43,232 nt of DNA. It comes from an uncultured Gammaproteobacteria bacterium (GTDB taxonomy: Bacteria; Pseudomonadota; Gammaproteobacteria; Pseudomonadales; Pseudohongiellaceae). The notes beneath the pieces are model-generated. The model did no database searches. It was not told the origin of the DNA and was given only the letters and a program-made list of their open reading frames with translations. Every line of letters starts with the position of its first letter. Positions within the stretch are counted from its first letter, which is position 1. This document shows positions 18,001 to 26,395 of this stretch, piece after piece. The stretch is taken from NCBI GenBank assembly GCA_903853385.1, contig CAINTJ010000064.1, positions 1 to 43,232 on the forward strand, written 5' to 3'. Position numbers and translations under genes: made by a program.

Positions 18001-18324
18001 AGCGGTCAACGTTGCGCCGGTATTAATCAGTTCTCCGTCTGCAATGTTGGTGTACTGGGTTGCCGCAGGCACGAACTGTGGCAGCTTGTTCAGCGTATTC
18101 TCAACTGCGATGGCGCTATTGTCCTTGAACGCTTCCGAGTCAACGGTTTGAATTGGACTGTTGGCTTCAAAATCGCGGCGGACAATGCGCGAACCGGTAA
18201 CGGTTATTTCTTCCAATTTTGGCTTTGTATCCTGGGCATTAGTTTGGCCGGTCAGGCCAACGGCCAAGGCTGCGGCAACTGACGTGGCCAGCAGACTGTG
18301 ACGTCTCCTTTGATTTGTAAACAT
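15022..18324 (-). CDS. Large TonB-dependent outer membrane receptor, 1100 aa
   Basis: The protein begins with a signal peptide (cleavage near TNA/QD, residue 30), followed by LEEITVTGSRI (TonB box region). The plug domain spans about residues 50-180, with LSLRGLAPNRNLVLIDGRR and VEVITGGASSVYGADAVAGV. The long barrel ends in GMTASF. At 1100 residues it is larger than siderophore receptors and fits the group that takes up peptides, glycans or other large substrates. Several close cysteine pairs (CGPDGGC, and pairs near 575-590, 790-820 and 900-920) suggest disulfide-closed surface loops. A good ribosome site (AGGGGAA) precedes the start. The AraC-type gene upstream in the same direction may regulate it. 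Substrate unknown. Confidence 0.92.
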   Translation of the reverse strand: MFTNQRRRHSLLATSVAAALAVGLTGQTNAQDTKPKLEEITVTGSRIVRRDFEANSPIQTVDSEAFKDNSAIAVENTLNKLPQFVPAATQYTNIADGELINTGATLTAGAATLSLRGLAPNRNLVLIDGRRAMPVNATMAVDINSIPAAAIQRVEVITGGASSVYGADAVAGVVNFILKKNFEGATFNMQYGAMQNGGAGEASLSGLFGANFADGRGNVMMGFEYADRKAVDRQNVDFYLKGLRDPTVPGTQSFTSADFFNIDGANPPNGSVIDSIFNKATPGTVLRNISGAVIGKASWNEDAGLNTLFTGASGFGNPNPQGPGSLNGMYRYAGPLDVNGFPYRKIGGQGQLEENIIGHSATVPLERTSMFGRAHFELNDKLDVFVQTNAVESQVRQMWQWSPAVGGWNSMIPHGSAIYPDSLLANGKTNPAYMAGGSHGLTCGPDGGCTNSQAYPTPPEMNALLDSRPNPNKPWSLNHYFDYALFGKGDPRQINTTQNTWQLQMGVEGKLPTIDGTWDFVGSSGRSINVLNLEGYAGLERYRAVVQSPNYGKGFFAHGNVAGGGFAGGIASCTSGLPIFRPHDQVTDDCLKAFMVDLQNNSEMRQDYVESNIQGHLINLPAGEARFAVGADWRRNKYFYKFDTLTTQNSFLDLSLGTFPADNTEGRTSVKEVYGEMSLPLLSGIAGIEHLNLELGYRYSDYELQGGIATYKALFDWGINKEVRFRGGYQLATRAPNIAELYQARSQTWGVNVGDPCGLKSILKIGANPASNPDAARTRSICTALMGTAGSQAFYDPANIQPSGSSATWFVNAVGNPNVKPETATTLTAGLVYQPHSDNKWLGGLSSTLDWYSIKIKDMIAVEGGISVYMACLDKVANPSGVATTAACTRITRDPTTGGMQAADVSYTNTGFTKINGVDWGLNWKGELSDLGFKLPGALNLSMNFNYSPTVQTQATPTSPVYDWSGSLGPGPETSLNQGAFKWRYTSNLSYVMDAWKYTLGWRHLPTAKAAQAVVAGAAGSPFLGAEKSYDIFDLSIGYALKNTYNFRLGIDNLFDKEAVITGGQSNFGGNRPTSGAGTTLPGFYDPLGRRFYLGMTASF

Positions 18325-18593
18325 TAAATTCCCCTGAAATGTAAGGTTTTATAATTTTGAGATGACTTCAAATAATTCAAGTCTTGGGGAAGGTATCACG
18401 TTGCTAGCAGTGAGGGATAGGACAGTTCGCGTAGCTTTGCCTAGTGCTTGGCGATCAATTTGTGCAGAAATTAAGAGGAGAAGTAATCTCCCTTTGTGAG
18501 CTTTGGCCGTGGACTTGGTTTGCCAGGTCACGACGGAATTAACCTTGCTGCGATGGATGGAGCAGTGCCTGGCCGTTTGGAATTGTCAGGTTT
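18325..18593. other. Leader region of the large TonB receptor gene
   Basis: 269 bases between the AraC-type gene and the receptor gene. Read leftward it contains TTGAA repeated with a 4-base gap (18366-18380) and a TATAAA-like stretch close to the start; these could be a regulator site and a -10, but the spacing is not standard. No terminator or riboswitch was seen. Confidence 0.35.
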
Positions 18594-19565
18594 TCAGGAA
18601 AAAGCCCTGGAAAATTTAGTGTCGCGATGCGTTTCCTTGGGGTGTTCGCCAAAATGTTCCTGATACTCCCGGATCAAGCGGCTTGTATTGCTAAAGCTAT
18701 GCCTGGTAACCAGCTCTGTGAAATTGGGCTTGGTGATGGCTTCGACAAGTTCGTTTCGTAGTAGATTGATCCGGAAAACTTTTGCGTAGCGCATCGGTGT
18801 TATGCCAAGAATGGAAGTGAAGGCACATTGAATGGCGCGTTTGCTGGCATGTATTTCTTTCGATATTTTCTCAAGTGAGAAATTACCAGCGCTATTCGAT
18901 TCCATAAGCCGGATGGTTCGCTCCAGGATTTTTTCGTGACTGCTTCGCCTAGCTTTCAGGGGTTTGGTGTGGCTGATCAAGAAGTCAAACAAAAGGCCAA
19001 TTATGCTGTGACATATGCCAAGCATGCTTTCTTGTGTCAGGGGAGTTGCTGAGCCAAGTATGAATTCAAAGATATCAAGCAGTTTCTTGGTAAGTATGCG
19101 CTTGCGATTCTCGTCAACTTTTGTGTGTGCAATTGCCCTGATCTGGGTTTGGAAGATATGCGCTTCGGCGGGATCGAGATATTGTGAAAGCGATTTTTCG
19201 GGTATTGATATTATAAGCTGGTCGCAGCGCTCAGGGATGATGGCATAACTTTCAGCGCAAGGAGTCGTCACAATTTGTCGGTGGCCGTTCATTAAGGAGC
19301 CATTGTAGAAGATGCCGTCATTTTTTAGTGGAAACACAAAGTTGATTTTGCCATCAAAACAGCCGGTCATTAAATACTTGGCAATCGAAGTGCGACGTAT
19401 TAATGCAAAGTCTTGCAGCTTGATGATGCCGGTGAGGCCCTTGAAACTACCTTTGGACAGTTGCACGATGTGCAAACCAAAGCCTTTCAGGCAGTCGGCA
19501 TACTGCTCAATGTTCTGCTCGGTATAACTGGTGATATAGTCCTGCTTAGATTGCTGTATCTCCAT
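18594..19565 (-). CDS. AraC family transcriptional regulator
   Basis: A 323-residue protein. The C-terminal part (about 215-310) is an AraC-type double helix-turn-helix, with LEKISKEIHASKRAIQCAFT as the first and FSNTSRLIREYQEHFGEHP as the second recognition region. The N-terminal 200 residues are a sensing domain without a clear cupin motif. The linker region holds basic residues (KPLKARRSSHEKILERT). It lies upstream of the 1100-aa TonB receptor gene on the same strand, so control of the receptor is a reasonable inference. The gene is visibly more AT-rich, with codon use unlike its neighbours (many AAA, ATA-like and TTT codons), a possible sign of transfer. Confidence 0.88.
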   Translation of the reverse strand: MEIQQSKQDYITSYTEQNIEQYADCLKGFGLHIVQLSKGSFKGLTGIIKLQDFALIRRTSIAKYLMTGCFDGKINFVFPLKNDGIFYNGSLMNGHRQIVTTPCAESYAIIPERCDQLIISIPEKSLSQYLDPAEAHIFQTQIRAIAHTKVDENRKRILTKKLLDIFEFILGSATPLTQESMLGICHSIIGLLFDFLISHTKPLKARRSSHEKILERTIRLMESNSAGNFSLEKISKEIHASKRAIQCAFTSILGITPMRYAKVFRINLLRNELVEAITKPNFTELVTRHSFSNTSRLIREYQEHFGEHPKETHRDTKFSRAFS

Positions 19566-20056
19566 CGATGCATCCTCAATAAAGTCATGATACTTCTTGA
19601 ATCAGGTAGTGCTGAGTTAGTGTTCTATTCCTTTAAAGGTTTGGCCAATAACAATGTCAATTTGCAAGTTTTGCTCAGGACTTATTACACAGCATGTTAG
19701 CGAAGGTAAACTGCTGATATCGCTTATCTCAACTTATGATCGTTTCTCCACCTAGTTTGCATGGTGTTTGCTATTTCTGGCTGCAATCCCGCCATGGATG
19801 TCAGTCTGGCACTTCTGGATGCATAGTTGTCGACGACTATCATTAGCAGCGAATGGCAGAGTGTTTGCCTTACACACAGTACTTGGCCAGACCCCACAAG
19901 GCTGCTAATTGCACACCCGAGTGACTTGAGGCCTGTTGCGGCCAAATTATGGAAAACTGATGCGTTATGGTTTCCAATAATCTCTGCGGAGACTTGGGTT
20001 ATTTAAAGCCCTGTCTCTATAATCAGTGCTGACTTTCCCCATGGCGAATTGACGAT
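19566..20056. other. Intergenic region, 491 bases
   Basis: Divergent gap between the AraC-type gene and the gene at 20057. A frame at 19724-19945 on the minus strand has no ribosome site or recognisable motif. Apart from the promoter at its right end I see nothing with clear structure. Confidence 0.5.
19994..20023 (+). promoter_or_regulatory. Predicted sigma-70 type promoter
   Basis: TTGGGT, an 18-base spacer and a consensus TATAAT, 33 bases before the start codon at 20057. The -10 is perfect and the -35 is weak. Confidence 0.6.
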
Positions 20057-21343
20057 ATGAAGTACCTGCTGGCGTTGGTGGGCGGATTGCTGGTGACCGC
20101 AGCAGGCCTGGTGCTTGTGACTGGTTGGCTGCTGTTGAGTCCGGCTCCCACTGTTGGTGATACAGCGCCGTTGACCCCGGCTGATCTGGCCGCTGTCAGA
20201 TCCTTGCTGCAACAGGCGCTGTTGCGCGAGCAGGACAGTGGCAACCTCAAACAATTGACACTGCGTGCGCGTGAAATCGAACAGGTCCTGAATTTTCTGC
20301 TGGATGCCAGGCTCAACGGTAATGCCCGCGTCACTATTGATAGTGGCGAGGTGAAAATTGCGGTCAGCGTGCCGGTGCCCGCCATCCCGTTCAGCCTCTG
20401 GGTGAATGCGGAAGCAACTTTGGCAAAGGCCGACGATCTGCGCTTGCATCTGCAGCAGTTGCATGTAGGTTCGCTCAGTGTGCCCGCTGCGATAGCCGAC
20501 CGAGTGCTGATGCAGTTGCATGCGCAGTTGCTGGTGCAGGAAGCAGAATATGCGAGGCTGGTAACAGCCATCACCGGCTTTGCCATCGAAACGGATCAAG
20601 TGACGGTGTCATATCGCTGGCAGCGTGAGCTGCGCGATCAACTCGCAGCCAGTGGCCGCAGCTTGATGCTTGATCCGGAACATAAGGCGCGTCTGACTGC
20701 CTATGCCAGAGAACTGGCACAACTGACAGCAGCGGCGGCCTTGCCGGATAAAATTTCAGTGACCAGCTTGCTGACACCGATGTTTGCCATGGCCCAGGCG
20801 CGTGGCGGCAGTGCGGTGGCAGAAAATCGGGCCGCACTGCAAGTGCTTGCCATGTATGCACTCGATGTCGATCCCACGCTGTTGCTGGGTGAAAGCCCGG
20901 GCCTGGGCCTGCCGCAACATCATGATTTGCGCCTGTCGGCTCGCCATGATTTTGCTCTGCATTTGCTGATCTCGGCCGGCGTTGAAGTCAGCAGTGATGG
21001 CAATATGGCTGCCCAGATCGGCCAGCTCAAGGAGCAACTGGATACCAGGGATGGCGGCACCGGTTTCAGTTTCACGGACCTGGCCATCGATCGTACCGGT
21101 GCCCGTCTGGGTGCACTGGCCATTGCCAACGAGGCCTCAGCCCGGCGTGTTCAGCACAGGTTGTCTGCAGCGAATTTGCAAGAGGCACAGTTCACGCCCT
21201 CAGTGCAGGACTTGCCGGAGTTTCTGCAACAAATTGATTTCATCAAGCGCTTTGTTACGATTGGTTCGCCTGCGTACAATGACGTGCTTATAGACATCGA
21301 AGCCCGTATCGACCGGCTGTCGCTGTTTGCACAAGAGCTTTGA
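20057..21343 (+). CDS. Conserved membrane-anchored protein of unknown function
   Basis: A 428-residue protein with one N-terminal hydrophobic segment (residues 3-28) that works as an uncleaved anchor or a signal peptide; the rest should be periplasmic. The middle (about 45-175) is rich in predicted helix and beta strands (IEQVLNFLLDARLNG). The C-terminal half holds a segment I recall from a widespread gammaproteobacterial family: RHDFALHLLISAGVEVSSDG, then GGTGFSFTDLAIDRTGARLG. No catalytic motif can be named. The ATG follows the predicted promoter, and the gene is monocistronic by spacing. The family function is unknown to me. Confidence 0.75.
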   Translation: MKYLLALVGGLLVTAAGLVLVTGWLLLSPAPTVGDTAPLTPADLAAVRSLLQQALLREQDSGNLKQLTLRAREIEQVLNFLLDARLNGNARVTIDSGEVKIAVSVPVPAIPFSLWVNAEATLAKADDLRLHLQQLHVGSLSVPAAIADRVLMQLHAQLLVQEAEYARLVTAITGFAIETDQVTVSYRWQRELRDQLAASGRSLMLDPEHKARLTAYARELAQLTAAAALPDKISVTSLLTPMFAMAQARGGSAVAENRAALQVLAMYALDVDPTLLLGESPGLGLPQHHDLRLSARHDFALHLLISAGVEVSSDGNMAAQIGQLKEQLDTRDGGTGFSFTDLAIDRTGARLGALAIANEASARRVQHRLSAANLQEAQFTPSVQDLPEFLQQIDFIKRFVTIGSPAYNDVLIDIEARIDRLSLFAQEL

Positions 21344-21361
21344 TAGCACCTCTGTAGTTTT

Positions 21362-21502
21362 AATCCCGAATTGACCGAAGTCGATTTGCAGACTTTCGGG
21401 CGTTTGCCTGTTTCAGCTGAAGCCTGGCAAGGCCTATGCAAGTTGATCGATCTGAGAGAAACCTTGCGCGTGATCGCCGCCGTCCAACTGGACTTGCAGT
21501 AG
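21362..21502 (+). pseudogene. Possible coding remnant, about 46 codons
   Basis: An open stretch in the same frame as the preceding gene but after its TGA-TAG double stop. It encodes TEVDLQTFGRLPVSAEAW and then a leucine-rich helix-like end, closing with TAG at 21500. It has no ATG or GTG start and no ribosome site (only a TTG at 21371). It looks protein-like by composition, so it may be the tail of a decayed gene, but chance is not excluded. Confidence 0.25.
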
Positions 21503-21504
21503 TG

Positions 21505-22035
21505 CTATTGGCAATCCAGCCAGCCGCAATATTCCATCAGCACCCCGATCAGCGGAAATTCCACCAGCACGTGGAATTGGTAGTTGCCATCAGCATTGAC
21601 ACTTTCGCGCACCAGCACATCCGGGCCAAAACTGTCCGGCATCGGAATGCCGGCGAAATTCCAGCCCACCAGCTGCCAATGGATGCCGCCCTCACGCACA
21701 CTGAGGCTGTAATGGAAGCGCAGCATGCCGAAGTCTTCGCTCAATACATTCTGCCGGTTGATGCGGGTCAGCGTGGAGGAGAACTGGGTGCCGCCGAAAT
21801 TGCGCAGCCAGCGTTCCTGTACTTCGCTGCGAATCACTTTCACGGTGAGGGCGGTTTCTGCGGCAGGAGCGGGGAAGCCGGCCAGTTTGCGCAGCATGCG
21901 CGCCAATAGGCCATTGGCACCTTTCACCTCGGCCTTGCCGGTGAACTGACCTATACGCACTTCATGAAAGTGCTGCACGGCTGGCTGCAGGTTGCGATAG
22001 GGTTCGCGCAGAATGAGCTGGAAAAGATTGTTCAT
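21505..22035 (-). CDS. DUF4166 domain-containing protein
   Basis: A 176-residue cytoplasmic protein. The opening (LREPYRNLQPAVQHFHE), the GANGLLARMLRKLAGFP segment and the ERWLRNFGGTQFSS motif followed by VLSEDFGMLRFHYSL are typical of DUF4166, which in other proteins follows NAD-binding domains. Here it is free-standing. Function unknown; family members have been linked to lipid or saccharopine-type dehydrogenase partners only by fusion. It lies 35 bases after the NadR-like kinase gene in the same direction and ends just before the possible remnant on the other strand. Confidence 0.75.
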   Translation of the reverse strand: MNNLFQLILREPYRNLQPAVQHFHEVRIGQFTGKAEVKGANGLLARMLRKLAGFPAPAAETALTVKVIRSEVQERWLRNFGGTQFSSTLTRINRQNVLSEDFGMLRFHYSLSVREGGIHWQLVGWNFAGIPMPDSFGPDVLVRESVNADGNYQFHVLVEFPLIGVLMEYCGWLDCQ

Positions 22036-22070
22036 GCATCGGCATCCATGTGCTGGTTAGGTAGGCATTA

Positions 22071-22631
22071 TCAGGGTAAATGTCGCAGAGCAGAAATTCC
22101 TTCCAGCCACGCCACACTCGCTGCCAGCCGCTCAGGCTGCGTTCCGCTCACAGTCAGGCTTGTACAGCCTAGGTCATGCAAAGTGTCACGGTAACGTGCG
22201 GCCAGCACATGACGATCATGCGGATTTTCGCGCAATGGATCGTATTGCCAGGGAATGTTGTGGTCGCACAGCAAATAGTGGCGTTGTGTGCTCTGCAAGC
22301 TGGCTTTGAAGGTTGCAATGATCCACGGATCCACGTGTCCGTATTTCACCTGGCTCCAGATGATGATCACCAGCAAATCCGTATCGCACACCAGCAGCGC
22401 CGGGTTGGCCGCAAGCATTTGCTGTTCGGCGGCATGTTGCTGTTGGGCAATTTGCAACAAGTCAGCAGGCTGATACTGGTAATCCGGCTGTTTTTGATAA
22501 CGGGCGTTGAGGTAATCTCGTGACATTTCGCTCACGAGCGGCGCATGCAGTGCAGAGCTCAGAGCACTGGCGAGTGTGGTCTTGCCAGAGGATTCCGGGC
22601 CGGTAGTGATGAAAATTGTGGGCGAGGTCAT
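22071..22631 (-). CDS. NadR-like AAA/P-loop kinase
   Basis: A 186-residue P-loop protein like the ribosylnicotinamide-kinase domain of NadR. It has a Walker A GPESSGKTTLA at residues 11-21, SRDYL near 37, the Walker B-like LLVCDTDLLVI near 82-92 and a lid region with LCDHNIPWQYDPLRENP near 120-138. The usual NadR nucleotidyltransferase and HTH domains are absent. It may phosphorylate nicotinamide riboside, but other nucleosides are possible. I set the start at the ATG at 22631, because the frame continuing to 22706 would overlap the dehydrogenase gene and adds unlike sequence. It follows that gene by 23 bases. Confidence 0.8.
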   Translation of the reverse strand: MTSPTIFITTGPESSGKTTLASALSSALHAPLVSEMSRDYLNARYQKQPDYQYQPADLLQIAQQQHAAEQQMLAANPALLVCDTDLLVIIIWSQVKYGHVDPWIIATFKASLQSTQRHYLLCDHNIPWQYDPLRENPHDRHVLAARYRDTLHDLGCTSLTVSGTQPERLAASVAWLEGISALRHLP

Positions 22632-22654
22632 GTTTGCCTGCTCAATGGCGGGAA

Positions 22655-24769
22655 CTAAGGTGCCTTGGTGCCAGCTTCCACACCAGTGCTGCTGTTGAGT
22701 CCCCAATCTTCATTGGCCCGTGCAATCAGATAATGATGAATTGCTTCTGCCTCGTCTTTTTTCAGCACATCCGCAAAACTGGCCATGCCTTTTTGTGTGC
22801 GGGTACCCCCCAGCACAATGTTGAGATAGTCCGCGTGCACTTCAGTAGTCATGAAGCGCAAGTCCTTCAGACCGCCCACTGCACTGACGCCGTGGCACTG
22901 CTGGCAGGTCTGGCTGTACAGTTCGCCGCCTCTGGTCACTACGTCTTCAGCGGCAGTCAGCCCCGGTGGTTGCGCTGGTAATGTAGTGACTTGCGCCAGG
23001 GGCGGCAGCTGAGCCTTGCCGCCCAGTTTGAATACCAGCATGCGTGCCGGTGAGACCTGTGGGTTGAAGCCGTTGCCGCGGCCGATGATGGCGCGGCCGC
23101 CGCCCCAGCCGGCGTTGACAGCGATATATTGCTCACCATCCACCATGTAGGAGATGGGGCCTGCCAACGCAATATTCTGCACTGGCAGACTCCACAGCTT
23201 CTTGCCCTTGTCGGCGCTGTAGGCGACGAACTCACGTTCGACACTGCCTTGCATTACCAGATTGCCCGCTGTGGCCAGGGTACCGCCGCTGCCGATGTTG
23301 CTTTGTTCAACTCGCCATACTTCTTGTTGTTTCACAGGATCCCACGCAGTCAGCCAGGCATGGCGCCGATCATTCATCGCCTTGGTGTTGGCGGCACGTT
23401 TTTTCGCATCAGACTCAAAGCCCCAGCCAGCATTGGAACGGAACGGCTTCGGTTGCCACTCGGGGCCGGCGACAGAATAAGTAAGCCAGTCTTCCTGCAC
23501 CGGGAAGTAGACCAGGCCGGTGAGCGGGCTGTATGACATTGGCTCCCAGTTGTGGCCGCCGCCGGCCGCCGGCGATACCAGTACGGTGTCCTTGCCGAAG
23601 TCGGCTTGCGGATTCATTACCGGGCGACCCGTGTGCAGGTCAATGTGACTGGCCCAGAAATTCGGCACGAATTCACGCGCTGACAGCAGTTCGCCCGTGG
23701 CACGATCCAGCACATAGAAGAAACCGTTCTTGGGTGCTTGCATGATGACCTTGCGCAGTTTGCCGTCGAGCTTGAGATCAGCCAGCATCATGGGCTGCAC
23801 GGCAGTGAAGTCCCACTTCTCGCCGGGTACTTCCTGGTAGTGCCACACGTATTTGCCGGTATCGGCATTTACCGCCACGATCGAGGCGAGAAACAGATTG
23901 TCGCCTTTACCGTCGCTGCGATGCAGATGCGAAAGCGGCGAGCCGTTGCCGACTCCGAGATAGACCAGATTCAACTCAGGATCGTACACAATCGAATCCC
24001 ATACCGTGCCGCCGCCACCGAGCTTCCACCATTCGCCGAACCAGGTAGTGGCCGCCATTTTCATCGCGTCATTTTCAAAACCCAGCGCCGGATTGCCGGG
24101 CACGGTCCAGAAGCGCCATAACTCTTTGCCGGTATTTGCGTCAAAGGCGGCGGCAAAGCCGCGCACGCCAAGGTCGGCACCGCCATTGCCGATCAGCACC
24201 TTGCCGTTGAACACCCGCGGTGCGCCGGTAATGGTATAGGGATAATTCTTGTCGAAGGTCTGCACCGTCCATATTGGTGTGCCGGTGCGGGCATCCAGTG
24301 CGATCAGACGGCCATCGAGCGTGCCGATGAAAACCTTGCCTTCCCATACCGCCAATCCGCGACTGACTACGTCACAACAGGCATAACGACCCCAGGCCCG
24401 CGGCACTTCCGGATCGTATTGCCACAGTTGCTTGCCGGTCTTGGCATCAAGTGCGTAGGTAAGATTCCATGCGCTCGAGGTATACATGACGCCATCGACC
24501 ACCACCGGCGTGCCTTCCACGCCGCGAAAGGTATCCAGATCGTAGAACCAGGCGAGGCCGAGCTGATTGATGTTCTTGTCATTGATCTGGGTGAGCGGAC
24601 TGAAGCGCTGCTCGGAGTAGGTGCGTCCCCAGCTCATCCAGTTGCCGGCATCCTGGTCGGCTTTCAGCATGCGGGCCTGGTTGACGTTGGCAGTTTGCGC
24701 CTGTGCAGTAGCGCTGAGGGCGCTGAACAGGCCGACGGCAAGCAGGGAAATGAGCGTTATCCGTTTCAT
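22655..24769 (-). CDS. PQQ-dependent quinohemoprotein alcohol dehydrogenase
   Basis: A periplasmic type II alcohol dehydrogenase of 704 residues with a signal peptide (cleavage near AQAQ, residue 25), an eight-bladed PQQ propeller (about 40-585) and a C-terminal cytochrome c domain (about 605-685). The adjacent-cysteine pair Cys131-Cys132, the catalytic base Asp290 in KGDN and Asn275 of GNGSP are present. The heme site is Cys622-Cys625-His626 and a likely axial Met is Met662. The calcium ligand usually found as Glu in GAE-x-GVRG is Asp199 here. It would oxidise primary or short-chain alcohols and pass electrons to an external cytochrome or azurin. No PQQ biosynthesis genes are nearby. Confidence 0.92.
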   Translation of the reverse strand: MKRITLISLLAVGLFSALSATAQAQTANVNQARMLKADQDAGNWMSWGRTYSEQRFSPLTQINDKNINQLGLAWFYDLDTFRGVEGTPVVVDGVMYTSSAWNLTYALDAKTGKQLWQYDPEVPRAWGRYACCDVVSRGLAVWEGKVFIGTLDGRLIALDARTGTPIWTVQTFDKNYPYTITGAPRVFNGKVLIGNGGADLGVRGFAAAFDANTGKELWRFWTVPGNPALGFENDAMKMAATTWFGEWWKLGGGGTVWDSIVYDPELNLVYLGVGNGSPLSHLHRSDGKGDNLFLASIVAVNADTGKYVWHYQEVPGEKWDFTAVQPMMLADLKLDGKLRKVIMQAPKNGFFYVLDRATGELLSAREFVPNFWASHIDLHTGRPVMNPQADFGKDTVLVSPAAGGGHNWEPMSYSPLTGLVYFPVQEDWLTYSVAGPEWQPKPFRSNAGWGFESDAKKRAANTKAMNDRRHAWLTAWDPVKQQEVWRVEQSNIGSGGTLATAGNLVMQGSVEREFVAYSADKGKKLWSLPVQNIALAGPISYMVDGEQYIAVNAGWGGGRAIIGRGNGFNPQVSPARMLVFKLGGKAQLPPLAQVTTLPAQPPGLTAAEDVVTRGGELYSQTCQQCHGVSAVGGLKDLRFMTTEVHADYLNIVLGGTRTQKGMASFADVLKKDEAEAIHHYLIARANEDWGLNSSTGVEAGTKAP

Positions 24770-24958
24770 GGTTATTGTTCAGTAAGCAGAGGTTGGAGAA
24801 TTGCATGGCGGCTGAACCGGCGCAATTGAAGGTCAGCTGAATCAATTGAAGTATACCCATGCCGCCTGTGCAGGAATACTTCCTGTAATGGTTTGAATCG
24901 TGCATTTTCTGCCAACAGCATGCTTTGCGGCGGCAGCTTCAGAGTAGAATTCGTGCCG

Positions 24959-26395
24959 ATGAATAACTATTCCCTATTTCCTGGCAACTCTGCATGGAGC
25001 CGCCATTGGCCGGGCCTTGCGGTATTGACGACGCTGCTGCTCATGTCGGTTTCCTGGCGAACAGTGGCTGCTCCGCTTACGGTTGCGTTGTGTCCTGAAA
25101 ATGCTGACTTAACCACTGCGTTGTTCAGTCAGCTTTTCTATGCTGCAGACGGCCAGCCCCGGCAGTTGCTGGTACTGGGTGGCCAGCCTGCACTGCCAGA
25201 TTGCGAGATAAAAGTGGTGGAGGCCGGCGCTGCCAGCGTGAGCTGGGCCGCCATGTTGCCGGCCGATCTGGGTGCGAGTCATTTGCGCTATCTGGCGCTG
25301 CAGGGAAAATTTTCACCGGCTCCAGTCACTATCAACGAAATCATCGGCAGCAATGACAGTGAACAAGTTGCTGCACCCAACCCCTCCGGGTTGAATCTGC
25401 CCACCAAGCCGGTCGCCCTGGCACCTGGGCGGCCACTTGGCTTTGCCAGTAACAATCCTGACCGCACGGCCTGGCTGTGGTCGCCCGCGCTTTGGCAAGA
25501 CACACCCGAACTGATCTGGCAATTGCAAACGCATCAGCATCTGGCCGCAATTTATGTGACCGTACCGGTGAGCGGTGAGGGTGAGGTGGAAAATCCGGAA
25601 GCACTGGCCATGTTCATCAGCGCAGCCAGTCAAAGAAATCTGAAAGTCTGGGCCGTTATTGGTGATCACCGCGATGTACTGGCTGAAAGCCGGGCAGCAC
25701 TGCAGACCCGGCTGGAGGCCTACCTGCTCTATAACCAGAGTGCGGCGCCACAGGAGCGACTGCAAGGGGTGCAACTCGATATAGAACCGTACTTGCTGCC
25801 AGGCTTCGGTCTGGCCCAGCAGCATTGGCGCGACCGCTATCTTGCCGTGGTTGCATTCACACAACAGCTGCTGGGCAAGGCACTGGCACTTGATCTGGTG
25901 ATGCCGCTATGGTGGAGCACACATCCCGACTGGAGTGCACAACTGTTCGACCAACTGGCCTTGCCCGGTTTGAGCATTACCGTGATGAATTATCAAACTG
26001 ATCCTGCACTTTTACTGCATGCGGCCGAACCCTTTCTGGCCTTTGGCCAGCGAGCCGGCATTCCGGTGCGCATGGCGCTGGAAAGCGGGCGGCTGCCTGA
26101 CGAAACCAGGCGTTACTATGCAGGCAATGTAAAAACCGGTGAATTATGGTTGCTGGATGTGCAGCACAACCCCGTGCTGCTGTTGTTGGCAGCACCGGTG
26201 GCCGGCTTGCCCGGACAACTGTTCAGCTTTACCGAGCAAAAACCAGTGTCCGCCAGCACTACCACTTTTGCCGGTGATCTGCTGCGGCTGGGTGCAGTGG
26301 CAGATGAAGTGGCGTCACAGTGGTCTGGCTGGTCATCATTTGCCGGCATCGCGTTGCACGGCCTGGAAGAAACCCTCACGGCGGAGCCGCAGTAA
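24959..26395 (+). CDS. Putative secreted TIM-barrel glycoside hydrolase-like protein
   Basis: A 478-residue protein with a signal peptide (hydrophobic stretch 18-33, cleavage near TVAA). The N-terminal part (40-175) is unassigned. From about 180 it resembles a TIM barrel: strands LAAIYVTVP, LKVWAVIGDH, the acidic GVQLDIEPYLLPG (Asp274, Glu276), LALDLVMPLWW, LSITVMNYQTD and a late MALESG (Glu375). Such a D-x-E pair after strand 4 and a late Glu suggest glycosidase-type chemistry, but I cannot name a family. The ATG at 24959 was preferred over a TTG at 24893. Its stop overlaps the start of the deacetylase gene (TAATG), so the two are coupled. Confidence 0.65.
   Translation: MNNYSLFPGNSAWSRHWPGLAVLTTLLLMSVSWRTVAAPLTVALCPENADLTTALFSQLFYAADGQPRQLLVLGGQPALPDCEIKVVEAGAASVSWAAMLPADLGASHLRYLALQGKFSPAPVTINEIIGSNDSEQVAAPNPSGLNLPTKPVALAPGRPLGFASNNPDRTAWLWSPALWQDTPELIWQLQTHQHLAAIYVTVPVSGEGEVENPEALAMFISAASQRNLKVWAVIGDHRDVLAESRAALQTRLEAYLLYNQSAAPQERLQGVQLDIEPYLLPGFGLAQQHWRDRYLAVVAFTQQLLGKALALDLVMPLWWSTHPDWSAQLFDQLALPGLSITVMNYQTDPALLLHAAEPFLAFGQRAGIPVRMALESGRLPDETRRYYAGNVKTGELWLLDVQHNPVLLLLAAPVAGLPGQLFSFTEQKPVSASTTTFAGDLLRLGAVADEVASQWSGWSSFAGIALHGLEETLTAEPQ

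Noticed and set aside
18349-18531. 60-aa open frame on the minus strand upstream of the large TonB receptor
   Set aside because: Lies in the leader region, with no ribosome site and no resemblance to a known small protein.
19724-19945. 73-aa open frame on the minus strand in the 19.6-20.0 kb gap
   Set aside because: No ribosome site, signal or motif; composition like non-coding DNA.
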